DNA of 64,000 bases from Sphagnum compactum (Eukaryota > Bryophyta > Sphagnopsida > Sphagnales). Numbering within the stretch: position 1 is the stretch's first letter; each line of letters opens with the position of its first letter. The DNA is taken from assembly GCA_965153455.1 (NCBI GenBank), contig OZ234496.1, positions 1,240,001 through 1,304,000 on the forward strand, given 5' to 3'. Below the pieces are notes generated by a model. The model was given only the letters and a program-made list of their open reading frames with translations, did no database searches and was not told the origin of the DNA. The translations under genes were made by a program, and so were the position numbers. Positions 12,570 to 24,600 of the stretch are shown piece by piece.

Positions 12570-13361
12570 TTGCACATCTCGTGCATAATACTCTCCCTAA
12601 ACTTGCGAACTTCGCGTCGCACCTTGACTAAACTTGTAAAGTTGTAATCCACTTGTAGGAAATTGAACCCCATAATCAAATGCATTATTTTGTATTAGAA
12701 TAGAAGAACCCATCTTTGCGCGAACTATTGTACGAAATGATCAATCACAAGCTTTACATTTGAAATTTTTCACTTCATCCCAAAAAATGAAACCTGACAT
12801 ATTTTGGCACCTAAAGAATGTAAAACATTTAACATGGCTGAAATATTAACATTAACTTCGTTTTGTGATAATGTTAAACTATCAGGATTACAAATCAATG
12901 TCATACAAAAAATAAGGCGTAAAATATTCTATATATCATCCTTGAACTCACCTCTTTTATGCACATCATTCCCCTTATACACCTTCACCACTATTGTATC
13001 AAAAATCACATGAAGTCAATCATCAAACTTTGAAAGATCCTTCATTAACACTTTTCGATTCGTTAGACGAACCATAATCCCAAACAATGCTAATAAATTT
13101 TTCATAAACATCATGAAACCAACTGCATCCAAATCCACATACTTTGAATCATTAATCTTTGTGTTTTAACAAATTAGTGCATGGTCCATTATAAGAAAGA
13201 AACTGAATCAACAGAACACATATGGTGTTAGTAAAGGGTATACAAGCATACAAATGCTTCAAGGTAGGAGTTGAACGCACTAGAACAATTAATGGCCGCG
13301 TTTGTGATGAAATAACATCCACAAGATGATTCGTATATTTAATATTAAGCATAGTGTCCAC
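12570..13361 (-). pseudogene. Decayed minus-strand ORF with C-to-T type stops, family unknown
   Basis: Read on the minus strand, 13361-13152 is open for 69 residues (contains VISSQTRPLIVLVRSTPTLK). After a one-base frame change, a single frame runs from about 13,140 to 12,570 with five stops in about 190 codons. All five can be explained by one C-to-T change in CGA, CAG or CAA codons, as expected of a methylated, decaying transposon ORF. Protein-like segments include FMKNLLALFGIMVRLTNRK and NVLHSLGAKICQVSFFGMK. I do not recognise the family. Confidence 0.4.
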
Positions 13362-14809
13362 TTACAATTTATAACTTTCATAATTTCAATTTACAACCTC
13401 CAAATCATAATTTTTGATCCATAATGAATTAAAATGTGCGTGATATACTAAAAAGTGCATTGAAAAATGGGTCAAAATGCACCTTTTAAACATTTGAATT
13501 CGATTCAAATTACCTCTTGAATCTTATATCGAATTAAACAAATTCAATTTACAATTCTCAAATCCAAACTTTTGATTAAGAACAAATTATAAAGCATGTA
13601 ATATAAAAAAAAAAACACCTTCACAAAACAATTAAAATCCACGTTCCAAACACCTGAATTTGACCCAAATTGCTTTTCAAATTGTTCCTTAAAATTTTGG
13701 ATTCAATAATTTCAATGTATAACTTTCAAACTTTAACTTTTGATTGAAAACGAATTAAAAAATGTGTAATACACCAAAAGAAATAGCTTGAAAAATTAGT
13801 TCAAATTCATCATCCAAACACATGAATTCAACCAAATTGCTTCCCATCGCCTTTCTCAAAGTTCCGAGCTTAATGAGTATGCACCATCTATTCAGGTACA
13901 AAAAGTTTTAGATTGAGATTATCTAATTCAGAACTTTGAAGAGAGATCTCAATCCACAACTTTGAAAAGAGATTTTAAGTTTAAGGTTATATGGGTGTCC
14001 CAATCTAATTTCACTTTTTATTTTGAGGTTATGAAGTGAGTTATCCCTATTTTCAAAAGTTTTGATTATCATGATGTGTTTAGTTTTCTCTAATTATTCA
14101 CCATTTGGAAGATATGGAGGGTTTGACTTTGAAGTTTATGGTTGATTTTTAATTTTTTTTTTAAATATCAATGTTTGAATGTGACATATAATAAAAATAA
14201 GTTGATGATTAAAAAAAAAAGATGATAATAAATTATTAAACACACTAAAAAAAACATTTGCAATTTAAAAAATGTTGAATTTTAAAACTTTTAAATTTCA
14301 AAGTATGTACATTTGAAAATTTAAAAACTTCAAAAATGTTTTACCACATGTAAATGGGGTATAATGTACATGATGTATTGAACAAAGTTGTAGTTTTAAA
14401 CATCAAATTGAACTTTAAAAAAGTAACATTTTTTGGTATGATTTTAAAATTATCATCATTTTTCAAGATGAAACATAAGATTTGCAAAGAATCTGTACAT
14501 TTTTACAAATTCAAATTTATTCAAAAATAATTAAGGATTTTTTTTTGACTTATTAGACCAATTCTATTATTTTTCATAACAAGTTGCAAAAAAAATCATT
14601 CATATGAAAAATTTATTTTAGGGTAAGAAAAACATGTAGTCCTAATTAAAGTAATGCTTGTGGCTTTGTTGGATGTTGTTTGACCCATGGGCACATAATT
14701 GGAACAAAAGCTTTTGCTCGAAAAATAATAGAATGGACCCTTCATGAATGTATTGAATCATTTCATTGGGTGCATAAAATAATATATCCAAAGATTTTTG
14801 TCGCCGTTC
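12571..14809. other. AT-rich spacer around the decayed ORF
   Basis: Apart from the minus-strand remnant at 12,570-13,361, nothing recognisable. It includes degenerate internal repetition around 13,370-13,830, where phrases like 'tttgattcgattcaaatt' and 'aaaatgtgtaatac' recur. Confidence 0.35.
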
Positions 14810-15324
14810 TAGCCACATCTAATGGTAATGACACAAACTACAAGACAAAATAAAATAAAACCTTAGATTAACATAAAATATGATGAACTATCAAAAACTC
14901 TCTGCGAACATTTCATAATAATCTTTTTTAAACAATAAGGGCAAGGCATATTAAATTCATCAACATCCATTTGCTCTATCATCAACCTTATATCCTTCTC
15001 ATGTTTCAAAAAATCAAGCTTCAAATAAAAAACTTGACCATTAAAAAAACACTAAAAATAAGGTAGGTACACAAGTAAGAAGGTAAAATAAACAGGTAAA
15101 TATTCTTGCACTTATGTTCTTTGCATCCCTTTGGTTAGATGTAATTCATTCATGAACACATGGTGTTGAAAACTTAATAAATTACATTCAAATGGATGGA
15201 TGTCAATGGTTAATTTCTGAGTCTTCCCATTGCCTAACAACAACACATTGTAATCTGTACCTTGTGTCACATGTCTAAAATTACATGTAATATATGTCCA
15301 AACATATGTGAACATAGGTTTCAA
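14810..15324 (-). pseudogene. Decayed minus-strand ORF with a CPYC motif, family unknown
   Basis: Minus-strand frame open from 15324 to 15115 (70 aa, contains FRHVTQGTDYNVLLLGNGK). The same frame continues through two stops into FNGQVFYLKLDFLKHEKD and MDVDEFNMPCPYCLKK. The CPYC pair could be half of a zinc-binding site, but that is speculative. It matches the 12.6-13.4 kb remnant in strand and style of decay and may be part of the same dead element. No family recognised. Confidence 0.35.
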
Positions 15325-16372
15325 TATTATTTAATAATGGGCCAACTATTTTCCAACAAATGACCCCTTAGAAGTTTGAAGATATGTACACACATAAGGC
15401 TTTGATTTTTTATATCTTGTAAAAGTTTGTTTTAACTTTATTTTTATGATTATTGATTAAAGGTGCCGCATGAAATTTGACCCTAGTGGGCTATAAATTT
15501 TTCAAAGATAAAGTGGATTCACCAATAAAACATTAGCTTTGGACGATGTAATAAAATTCTATGGTCTAGAGAGTTTTCACAACTTGAAATATTGGGCCAC
15601 AAAATTGTTAAAAATTGTCAAGATGAAAAGAACATGGGTCAATTAATTTTGCACACAAAATGGTCCTCTTCAAAGGTTCATGCCATTATTCTATTATGAA
15701 AGTTTGTTGTTATATATATTTCTATTATTCCTTTTGGCAGCCCACCATTCAGAAGCGCTTCATCCATTGACAAGTTCACATGGTATCAAGCTTGAGGACA
15801 GCATTAGCCTTTATGTTTCAACAGGGGACATGACAGTAGTACAATTGGGATAGCAACAATAGCAACAGGATTATCTATCTATGCTTATTTAACATCATAC
15901 AACTTTTTGCAATCGTAATTCCTTGACCCGAATGCACACCATTTATTGTTGGACTTGGGGATGGTTGTTAATGCTCATGATTTGTGTGAAGAAGGATTCT
16001 CCATTGATCACAACCAGTGAATTTCAGAAAGTTTTCTGTGTTGGCATGATGTAAAATAGAGGATCACTTGCCTGGTTATTTGCAAAACTTGATAAGTCTG
16101 GAAGTCTCAGTAAACTGTGGTTGTACATTATCCTGTCAGAGGATTTAGTGCTTCAGGTTTAGTGGCGTCCTTGGGAGCCTCCTGTGGCAATAAGCAAAGT
16201 TACAACATGTGATGAGTAACTCACAGACGGTAAAAGTTTGAAGAAATAATAGAAATGATAAGAGGCAAAAGGTTGGGTACCATGACTAAATAACTCTCCA
16301 AGCACTTCTGTAATTCATCAGACAAACCAATCTCCAGAGAAGTCAGAATATACCTTCTTCTGCAAGAGAAAG
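15325..16372. other. Gene-free spacer
   Basis: No gene recognised. From about 15,740 the base composition becomes less AT-rich and resembles the repeats that follow. Confidence 0.35.
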
Positions 16373-16722
16373 GGTGTCACACTGGAGAGAGCCAAATCAA
16401 ACTTGAATTGGAATACTTTTGACTTCCTTCAGACAAAGTATCATGACTTGTCGCCCAGTCTTCTTCCTTCCCAATGCACCAAAGTGATGATTGGATGCAA
16501 ACATTGGGAGATCAATAAAAAGAGTTTCTGTCCACATTGTTGTTCCTTGAAATGGTGTCGCACTTGGGAGAGCTAAATTGAACTTGAATTGGAATACTTT
16601 TGACTTCCTCAGACAAGGTATCATGACTTGTCACCTAGTCTTCATCCTTCCCAATGCACCACGTGATGATTGGATGCAAACATTGGGAGATTAATAAAAA
16701 AAGTTCCCATGCACATTGTTGT
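16373..16722. repeat. 181-bp tandem duplication, two copies
   Basis: Copy 1 begins with ggtgtcacactggagag at 16,373 and copy 2 with ggtgtcgcacttgggag at 16,554. Both continue with nearly the same sequence, including attggaatacttttgactt and gatgattggatgcaaacatt. The copies differ by scattered substitutions and small indels, so the duplication is not very recent. No coding function seen. Confidence 0.85.
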
Positions 16723-16904
16723 TAAGGAACTACTTCATTTGCATCCTTCTGCTAGGTGAAATTGGTACAAGCTTTCAAGAATTGTACAAGTCAACCACTG
16801 TCAATTGATTGACCTCAGATAGGTAGAACTTAGTGTTCCATCAATATATCTCACCATTGGCATACATATATATATATATGAAATTGCAGAGAAATCTCCA
16901 CAAC

Positions 16905-17060
16905 AACAATTTGAAGGTGACACTACAATGAGTCAGTCATAACCTTTATGAGAGTCACTCACAAAGTTTCAAACCTTCACCTTCATCATGAATAGCAGGG
17001 ATGAGCTGCCACAACTGCCCACTGACTTCATCAGCACCCAACAGTGGTGTGGATAAGTAT
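16905..17060 (-). repeat. Dispersed repeat copy
   Basis: Similar to kinase intron 2 (about 3,885-4,000) and, reversed, to RanBPM intron 8 (about 31,565-31,690, sharing ggggctgatgaagtcagtggg). A 60-aa minus-strand frame overlaps it, but the repeat's occurrence in two introns argues against it being a gene. Confidence 0.5.
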
Positions 17061-17680
17061 ATAATAATCTGCCCAAGACCTGGGCTAACCATCATAGAAA
17101 ATCTATCCCTGAGCTTCTGTTGCATTTCTGGAAGCAATGAGAAGACTCAGTACTAAAGAGCCATTGGCATATACTCTAAGATTGCTGAACAACATGCTCA
17201 TCATACTCTTCATGTTCCCACAAACTTTCAATGAAAATTACAATAAGTTCCAGTCAACCATGCACCAGATGAAGCATCTTCAAACCTCCAATCAAAGCTT
17301 GTCAACTACACCTTAACATCTTCATAATCAAGCCCAAATCAAAATATCCAGGCAAGTGAAACCAAGGTGTTTGAACCAACAGCCTCCTGAATACTTGCAG
17401 ACTTTTACAACAACTTAAAAGTTAGATACCAATAGAAATGAAGGATTGGGCATTTAGCCACAGCAATGCCATTTTTAGTTCTTCCAACGATTCTGTCCTG
17501 TTTGTGCTTCTTGTCAGATCTGCTTGGATGTGTCTCATGACTACATAAGATGCAAAAAGCACAGGACAGCTATAAATGGTCATTGGAAGTGAGGCTGCAG
17601 GATTAGCGAGCTGATACTCATTGAGACATGACAAATAGATCAAAGATCAAGGTGGCTCTGACCTCTGATACAGCCAGGCT
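17061..17680. other. 3' flank of the NHL gene, no gene seen
   Basis: Nothing recognisable apart from the end of the dispersed repeat. The distal part probably holds the 3' UTR of the minus-strand NHL gene. Confidence 0.35.
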
Positions 17681-18723
17681 TTAGAAGTCTAGACCACACT
17701 CTTCCTTCAAAATGACTTTGTCCTTTGGGTCCACCACAACATCACATGATAGATTCACCTGCACAAACACATGTGGTTCCATTGGAATAAGTAGCAAAAC
17801 AGTGTGGTTACTATGTGCAATTCCATAGTTCTCAGTGAAACAAACTGCAGAATGCTGTTGACAGTGCAACCATGGAGATGATGCCACTGTGACAGCAGCA
17901 ACACACAGCTATTGTTTGATATCAAGCAAACAAACACCTAGAGCTGAAAACCCTAATCTCACATTACAGCACTAGGGTTTCCATATGCAGGAAATGCTGT
18001 CACAAGGATGCTCAAAGAGCTTCAACAGCCAACAAAGATGGACTCAAACTGACTGCCAAAACTGGACACAAGCAAAAGCTTAAAACAAATCACAAAGTTT
18101 GCAATGGAAAGTTTCTTTACCTCCATGTGGGGTTTGAGGAAGAAAAACTGCAAAGCCCCAATGAATTGTATGCGAGTGGTTAAAGGAAGTCTGCGATCCA
18201 GATAATCCATCCAAAGCTCACTTGCATTCTCCAAGATTTGTCGAGTCTCCAAGTTGATCACGGCAGGAACTCGCACAACGCTGCGTGCCCTAATACTTCC
18301 CCCCTTCAGCTTCACATCCCCTATTTCAGAATCTCTGTACAAAATCCGCGTCCGCCAGAAGTCATACTCCACTCCCGCGAAGTTGCGATTCTTAATCTCA
18401 AGCAACACATCCAAGGTCACGTTGAAATCCACGACAGGAAAAATCGATTTACCGTCATGTCTCTGATCTATGGTTATTCCATCCAGTTTCCATCTCTTCA
18501 ATTCTACCACTGGTTGAGAAGGCCACAACAAGAATCCCGCACACACAGACAAGAGCATGATGATGATGATGAAGAAGCTCCCTGTAAGAGACAACCACAG
18601 CCCTCCTCGTCTCCGCACCCTTGGATACGGCTGTAGCTCGTAGTATCCCCCACTCGGAGGAACAGTGTAATATCTCTCTTCCTCTACTAACACCGGCGCC
18701 TCTTGCCCTCCCATGAACCCCAT
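17681..18723 (-). CDS. NDR1/HIN1-like (NHL) protein, LEA_2 domain
   Basis: Two minus-strand exons, 18723-18121 and 17758-17681, joined at a phase-0 GT-AG intron, give 226 aa. The cytosolic N-terminus has a Tyr/Pro-rich stretch and an RVRRR basic cluster. A single membrane segment follows at about residues 42-67 (SFFIIIIMLL core). Residues about 75-225 match the LEA_2/WHy-type domain of NHL proteins, ending in CDVVVDPKDKVILKEECGLDF, which corresponds to the family's terminal CxVxxD segment. NHL proteins sit in the plasma membrane with the LEA_2 domain outside. Some members act in defence signalling or cell-wall-membrane contact, but this copy's role cannot be read from sequence. The exon join restores the conserved C-terminus; reading through the intron would replace it with unrelated sequence. 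Confidence 0.85.
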
Positions 18724-19400
18724 CCCTTCACCAATTCCTTCACAAAAAAGAGAGTCTGTTTATCTGTCTCTGTCTCGGAAATCCTTGCACAGAGTTTGGT
18801 TCTGCTTTGCTGTGTCTATGTCCCCTGAATCCTTTGCTCAGTTCATGGCGCGGCGAGATTTCGCTTTTGCAATGGGATGATTGCTTGACAAAGAGATCTT
18901 CTGTATTGAACACGGGAAAGAACAACTCCTGCGTATCACCACGCTGAGCACGCAAAGACGATGACGCAAAAACAACAAAAACAACGATTTCAGTGCGAAA
19001 TCCGAAGGATTTTTTATAAAAAAAATTCACAAAATTATGCAGGGAAAAGAGAAGATGGTGGATTCAAAAGGAGAAGCTCTTCCTGACGCGATCGAAAAGA
19101 AATTTAAACGAAATTTTTTTAGAAAAACGTGCAAGATGGAGAGAAGAGCGGAGCGACGAAGACGACGACGACGAGAAAGCGAGTTCCTTGCCGCGCAGCA
19201 GCGGGCATCATCGCCAACGAAGCAATGGCTATTACCGTATTCACACGCCAGAATGAGGAAGGTGACCAAAATTGCTTACGTGGATCTCGTAAACGCAAAC
19301 GTGTGAGAAAAGGGTTGATTACTAACAACCCCCAAAGTACCCCCCCCTTTTCAATCTTAAAAAATTAAACCCATTTATTTTAGTTTTCCAATTGTGGAAT
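18724..19400. promoter_or_regulatory. Upstream region and probable 5' UTR of the NHL gene
   Basis: Immediately upstream of the NHL ATG. More GC-rich than the flanks, with short Arg-rich frames on both strands that look like composition effects (cgacgacgacgacga run near 19,160). No separate gene supported. Confidence 0.4.
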
Positions 19401-19589
19401 TAGGATTCACTAGTTTGAACCCCGTGCCTAATGCACAGGTGTGTTATTTCAACAATGTTTGGTTCAAGTTTTAGTTTTTTTTTAAAACTTTTATCTTTTA
19501 TCTTTTTTTATTTTTATGTGTTTTCTGTTTTTATTATTATTTTGTATAATAAAAAATAAAGTGTTTCTTTTTCACTTTTGTATTTTTGT

Positions 19590-20240
19590 TTATTTGGATG
19601 CAAGTTTGAAGTTTGGAGAAAGAAGACACACCTCATCTTTTTCAAGTAGGGTTTTTCTTCATTATTATAAGTTTTATTTTTTCTTATTTTCTACTCTTTA
19701 TTTGGTTTCTTCTTTTTTGTAATTTTTTTTCTTTTTAAATGATTTTACTGTATTTCCCTTTCGTTGTTTCATTTGTTCCCATTCCTTTTGTATAGTTTTT
19801 GTGTTTTTACTGTTTTTTATTTATGTTTGTTTCATGTTTTTATTTTTTCTATTCTATTTTGTCTATCTTTTTTGTTTCTATTTGTATGCATTTATTTATT
19901 TATTTATTTTCTATTTTCTTTTTCAAAAAAATCTATTTTTCTAGTATGTTTTATTATAAAAATAATAATTTAGTTTTGTTTGATTAGATGCAGGTTTGAA
20001 GTTTGGAAAAAGAAGACAAACCTCATTTTTTTTTCAAGTATGGTTTTTTTTCTCTTTCTTTTGCTCTCTGCTTTGTTTCTTATTTTTTGTCATCTATTTT
20101 TTAATTTTCTTTTAAGATTATTTTACTGTATTTCCCTTTTTTGTTTCATGTTTAAGTGTTTACAAAAAGTTTCTAATTGTTAAAGTGTTTTTCTATTTTT
20201 ATTTTTTTTCTAGTTGTTTCCCTTTTTAAAATATATATTT
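19590..20240. repeat. T-rich direct duplication, ~390-bp period
   Basis: The phrase gcaagtttgaagtttgga, followed by aagaagacacacctcat, occurs near 19,600 and again near 19,990 (gcaggtttgaagtttgga). The downstream phrase attttactgtatttccctt occurs near 19,743 and near 20,120. The units are T-rich. A GGAT-rich stretch (about 20,249-20,290) follows. Confidence 0.7.
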
Positions 20241-20724
20241 GTTCTGTTTGGATGGATGACGGGACGGATGATGGACGGATGGATGGATGGAAAGCTTCGT
20301 TTCATCCCGGCGTCCTTTACTATGTAATGAGCTAGTTGTAACTTTTATCTAAATGTTTAATAATATTTATTTTCTTAAAAAGAAACTTATTGAACGTGAT
20401 TTTCTATTTTTATGTAATACCAAAAGTTTTGCAATTTTTTTCCCAAAAAAAGACATATGAAATTAGTCGAATTTACACCCCCCAAAAACCAAAAATAAAA
20501 AATAAAAAATTAACCCCCAATTTTATTGGTTTTAAAAATGACAAAAAATTCATTTGTAGAAAACATTGTGCATAAGGGTTTTTTTTTTTTTTTAATATTT
20601 TAATTATATCATGATTGAACACACCCAGATTAACCTCTAGTTAATTCTTTGATTCTTGTCTTTTTTTTTATAATTTGTTTTTTCCAAAAACATTTTTTTC
20701 ATAAATTTTGGTTCTGATCTGATT

Positions 20725-21125
20725 CCTTAAACCCTAAATAGAACTGGTATGATCCCTAAACCCTAAACCCTCAATTGAACTGGTCTGATTCCCTAAACCC
20801 TAAACCCTAAATAGAACTGGTCTGATTCACTAAACCCTTAACCCTAAATAGAACTGGCGTGATTCCCTAAACCCAAAACCTTAAACCCTAAATGGAACTG
20901 GCCTGATTCCCTAAACCCTAAACCTTAAACCCTAAATAGAACTGGCCTGATTCCCTAAACCCTAAACCTTAAACCCTAATTAGAACTGGCCTGATTCCCT
21001 AAACCCTAAACCTTAAACCCTAAATAGAACTGGCCTGATTCCCTAAACCCTAAACCTTAAACCCTAATTAGAACTGGTCTGATTCCCTAAACCCTAAACC
21101 TTAAACCCTAAATAGAACTGGTCTG
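20725..21125. repeat. 44-bp tandem array containing CCCTAAA telomere-type motifs
   Basis: About nine units with core aactggcctgattcc followed by two to four CCCTAAA/CCTTAAA heptamers and 'tag'. Unit length is usually 44 bp, shorter at the left edge where one heptamer is missing. The heptamer is the plant telomere repeat, so this is an interstitial telomere-motif satellite rather than a true telomere. Confidence 0.9.
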
Positions 21126-21612
21126 CTTCTCTTTATAAGAAAATAAGAACAAGTATTGAATTCTGAATGTTGCAACTCAAGAGCTATCAATCTGTGGTGG
21201 TGAGAATGAAGTGGGTCATTGTTTCTCAAGGTGTTGCAGCTCCACAGCTGCCAGTGTATGTTTTGCAGATCAGGAAACTCTCATCAGGAAACTCTAATAC
21301 ATCATATTGCAGAGAGACAGAGAGAGACAGAGAGAGACAGAGGGAAAAAAAAAGTGGATCAATACCGAAAAGCTCACATTAGATCTTGGCAAGGTAGCCA
21401 GAGTAAGCAAGACAACTGCAAAACAAATGCAAAGGGGAAAATCTTAGACTGTTCATTGCTGCAGCAGATTGTTCAACTGCTAAGTAGTCAGAATGAGCAG
21501 GAGCACTCATCAAAGGCGTACTCTTCTTGAGGAAAAAGGAGAAACTAATGCTGAGCTTTCTGTGGGAAGGTTATGTGGGAGGGGAGAGATATGGGTGTGT
21601 ATGAGTCCAAAC
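21126..21612. other. 3' flank of the laccase gene
   Basis: No gene recognised. Contains a (gagagaca)n patch at about 21,311-21,343 and probably the laccase 3' UTR. Confidence 0.4.
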
Positions 21613-24600
21613 TCAGCACCTGGGATAGTCTCGGGGTGGTGAAGGTAGCCATTGGTCTTGTGCATTTCCCTCGCGTACAAAAAATGCAGTCTCCATTCCC
21701 CAAGAAGTATGAAGCTCTAGGTGACAGTGAAGAAGCCAGACTCCTGCAATCCCATGATGATGACACACACCACCAGCTTCTGCAAAGATCAATGGATAAT
21801 AACATAGGGCAAGGAAGAAATCAATAGATAGATATATTTTGCAAAGGAAAATCATTGATGAGGAGGAGATCGAAGCAACAGTCAGGAGATCATGGGTACC
21901 AGGATTGTCAGCCACAAAGCGAAGAGCAAGCCAGCCTCCTGAGGGCACACCATATGTGTTGCGCAGGGGAGGGTTGATGAGGTTGAAACTGGCAGGGCTC
22001 GTTGCAGGATCATAGTTCCCATAACCCTTGCCTACAATGTACGCACTGTAGCCATGGAGATGGAATGGGTGTGTCTCAAATTCCAAGATTGAAGTGTCCT
22101 GAAGTATCAACTACAACAGTGTGCATACCACAAATCCCAATGTCAATGATTTGATCTGAGTATGAACTTGGAAGAAGATTGACCATGTTTGTGATGCAAT
22201 TTTCCTCTCTGTAAGGTGATGTAAGAGGAATGAGAGAGAGAGGAGTACCTGGACATTGGAATTGAATCTGATGGCACTCAGCCGTGTTCCATGCTCTGGA
22301 TACCATGCTGATCTTGGGGGTGGAGGTCCTGTGTAATCGAATGGAGTGTCAGGCTGGTCAGGAAATGAGAGATTGAAGTCTGCTCCGGACACAAGCACTC
22401 CCCGACTTGACAAGTAGCCATACTCCAACAGAGATCTCCTGGCAGTGGTGGGAAGGTTGAAAGTGATGTTGTTCACAGACCCACGAAGCCTGTTTCCATT
22501 GATGCCATCACAAGTCGGAAGAGGAGGGCAGCTCTGGTTACTGGCAAGACCATATCCAACTGTGTAGAACAAGTGTCTGTCCACCGTTTTTGGGACTGAC
22601 AGTAGCTGGTTGCTGTTGTTCAAAGTGAATTGCTGTGCCTCAAAGTAGTCTCTGTATGAGGAATCATTGTGAGATGGCAGTCGAGGCATGCTGGGGCTGG
22701 ATCCACCCGAGGCTGGGTACTCCAGAAGTGCAGTTGCTGGTATGGTTGGAAATGGGATCTGCCAATCAAAGACCCACAAAGATGAAGGCCCTAGAGAATG
22801 AAGATCTGAAGATCTTTCTTTCATGAGCTCCTATTTTCAAAGCCAAAATTACAGAACACGCATCATCTAGGAACTACCCATTGCTGCAAAACAAAATGCA
22901 GCAACACAGAGCGAGACAGATGGAGAGCAAGAGAGGAGCGAATACACTGGAGCTATTGGGCATGGAGAAGACAGAAGCAGCCATGTAGAATCTGCCTCTC
23001 TGGTGACTTGCAGTGAGAAGTGCATCAAGTGTTTGGCCAGGCTGAATGAGGATAACATTGACAGTGAAGGGCACGACATAGGCAGAGTCGAATTTCACCA
23101 CCGTAAGACGATGCTTTGCGACTGCAAAGAAGAGAGCAAAGTTCATACATGCATTCACCAAACGAAGGAGATAAGTGTGCCCTGACTGCAATTGCAGTCT
23201 GTAAGCATCTGCTGCTGATAAGTTGTAGAGGAAACCGGGTTGTCCATTGATGGTCAGTGCATTGGGGAGATTGTAGCTCCCTCCTCTGACCAGTGCTCGT
23301 GCAATCACCTCTTCCACATCCTCATTCCACCATTCCCCTGGCAGATTGCCATTACCCACATGACCCACATTGCTCAGATCCCCTCCTCCCACATTTGGAG
23401 TGACAACAGACCACAACTTCTTTTCAACTTCTAGAATTCCTCAAAAAACCAACTTGATCTGATGCTTTCAATCCTGTTGAAAAAAGGAAAAAGACTCAGA
23501 AACAACTTCAGGTATGAATGGTAAAGAAGAAGACTTTCTTTTTCCTGTTCGACCTGAGCAGTCACAGTTCAAGAATATAGAAGCAATGTGTGGATTTGTT
23601 TACCAAGGATGATGGGGACCTCTGTGTTTGGTTGTGGAAACGGGTAGTTCTCACAAGGCTGGACAATCAGAGCTCCATGGATTGAAGCTCTGTGCCAAGA
23701 TGTGTGTGCATGATACCATAGTGTACCAGTTTGATTCTGCACCCGAAACCTGCAATCAAGTGTTCAGGATTCCAACAATTAATATGGTGATGCACATAAC
23801 ATGTCAGATCAATTGCATGGCAATGGGTTCAAGCTTTGGTCCGTGAGTGAATCATGGAGCACAGAGGAAGAATGAAGAATAAGAAGAAGATGATGATGAT
23901 GATCTACACATATGTATCATGTTCTTCTTAGCTGCTGCATGCACCTGTGAGTATAGAACTGGAACTTCTGGAGAGGACATTGAGTGATGTATGGCACTCC
24001 ATCTGCCCAACAAGTGCGTATTTGCCTCACACCATGCCTGCAAAACAAAGTTCAACATTGAATGAAATGTGCATCATGGATCATTGATCTTCTTCCTTGC
24101 TTGCTTGTTTGCAGCTCAAACAAAACCCTGCAGTTTCTTTCTCCATCTTGTTGCCTGCCTTGTCTGTCTGCAAAAGGTCTTGTACAGGTCTCTTGGAGCT
24201 CAATCAACCCACTTACAAACCTCCATATTCCAAACAAAAAAGCAACAAATGGGTACAAGAGGTCCAAAGGGAAAATTTTCATGATCCTTCTCTGGAGATG
24301 CTTCTGAGAAACAGAAATTGATTTCACAAGGAAATAAAGAAATTTTCACAAGAATTTTTTCTGGGTTTGCTGCAGAAAAATGGAATTGTTGAAGAAGAAT
24401 GTTCACAGACAAGTACTGGTAGTACACCTACCAGTGGATTGTGAGAGGGTGCTCCACCAGATTGGTGACAGAAATGACTAAGGTATCTCCCTCCTTTGCA
24501 TGGATGGTAGGCCCTGGAAATTGGCCATTGACAAGCATCATCTGCTTGGTGCAGCCAAGACGAGTCACACTCTTGTATGCCACCTGAATTCGCAAATGGG

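Noticed and set aside
18238-18636. 132-aa plus-strand ORF
   Set aside because: Lies entirely antisense to the well-supported NHL exon 1.
19037-19306. Arg-rich 89-aa plus-strand ORF
   Set aside because: Composition effect of a cgacga run in the NHL upstream region; no family features.
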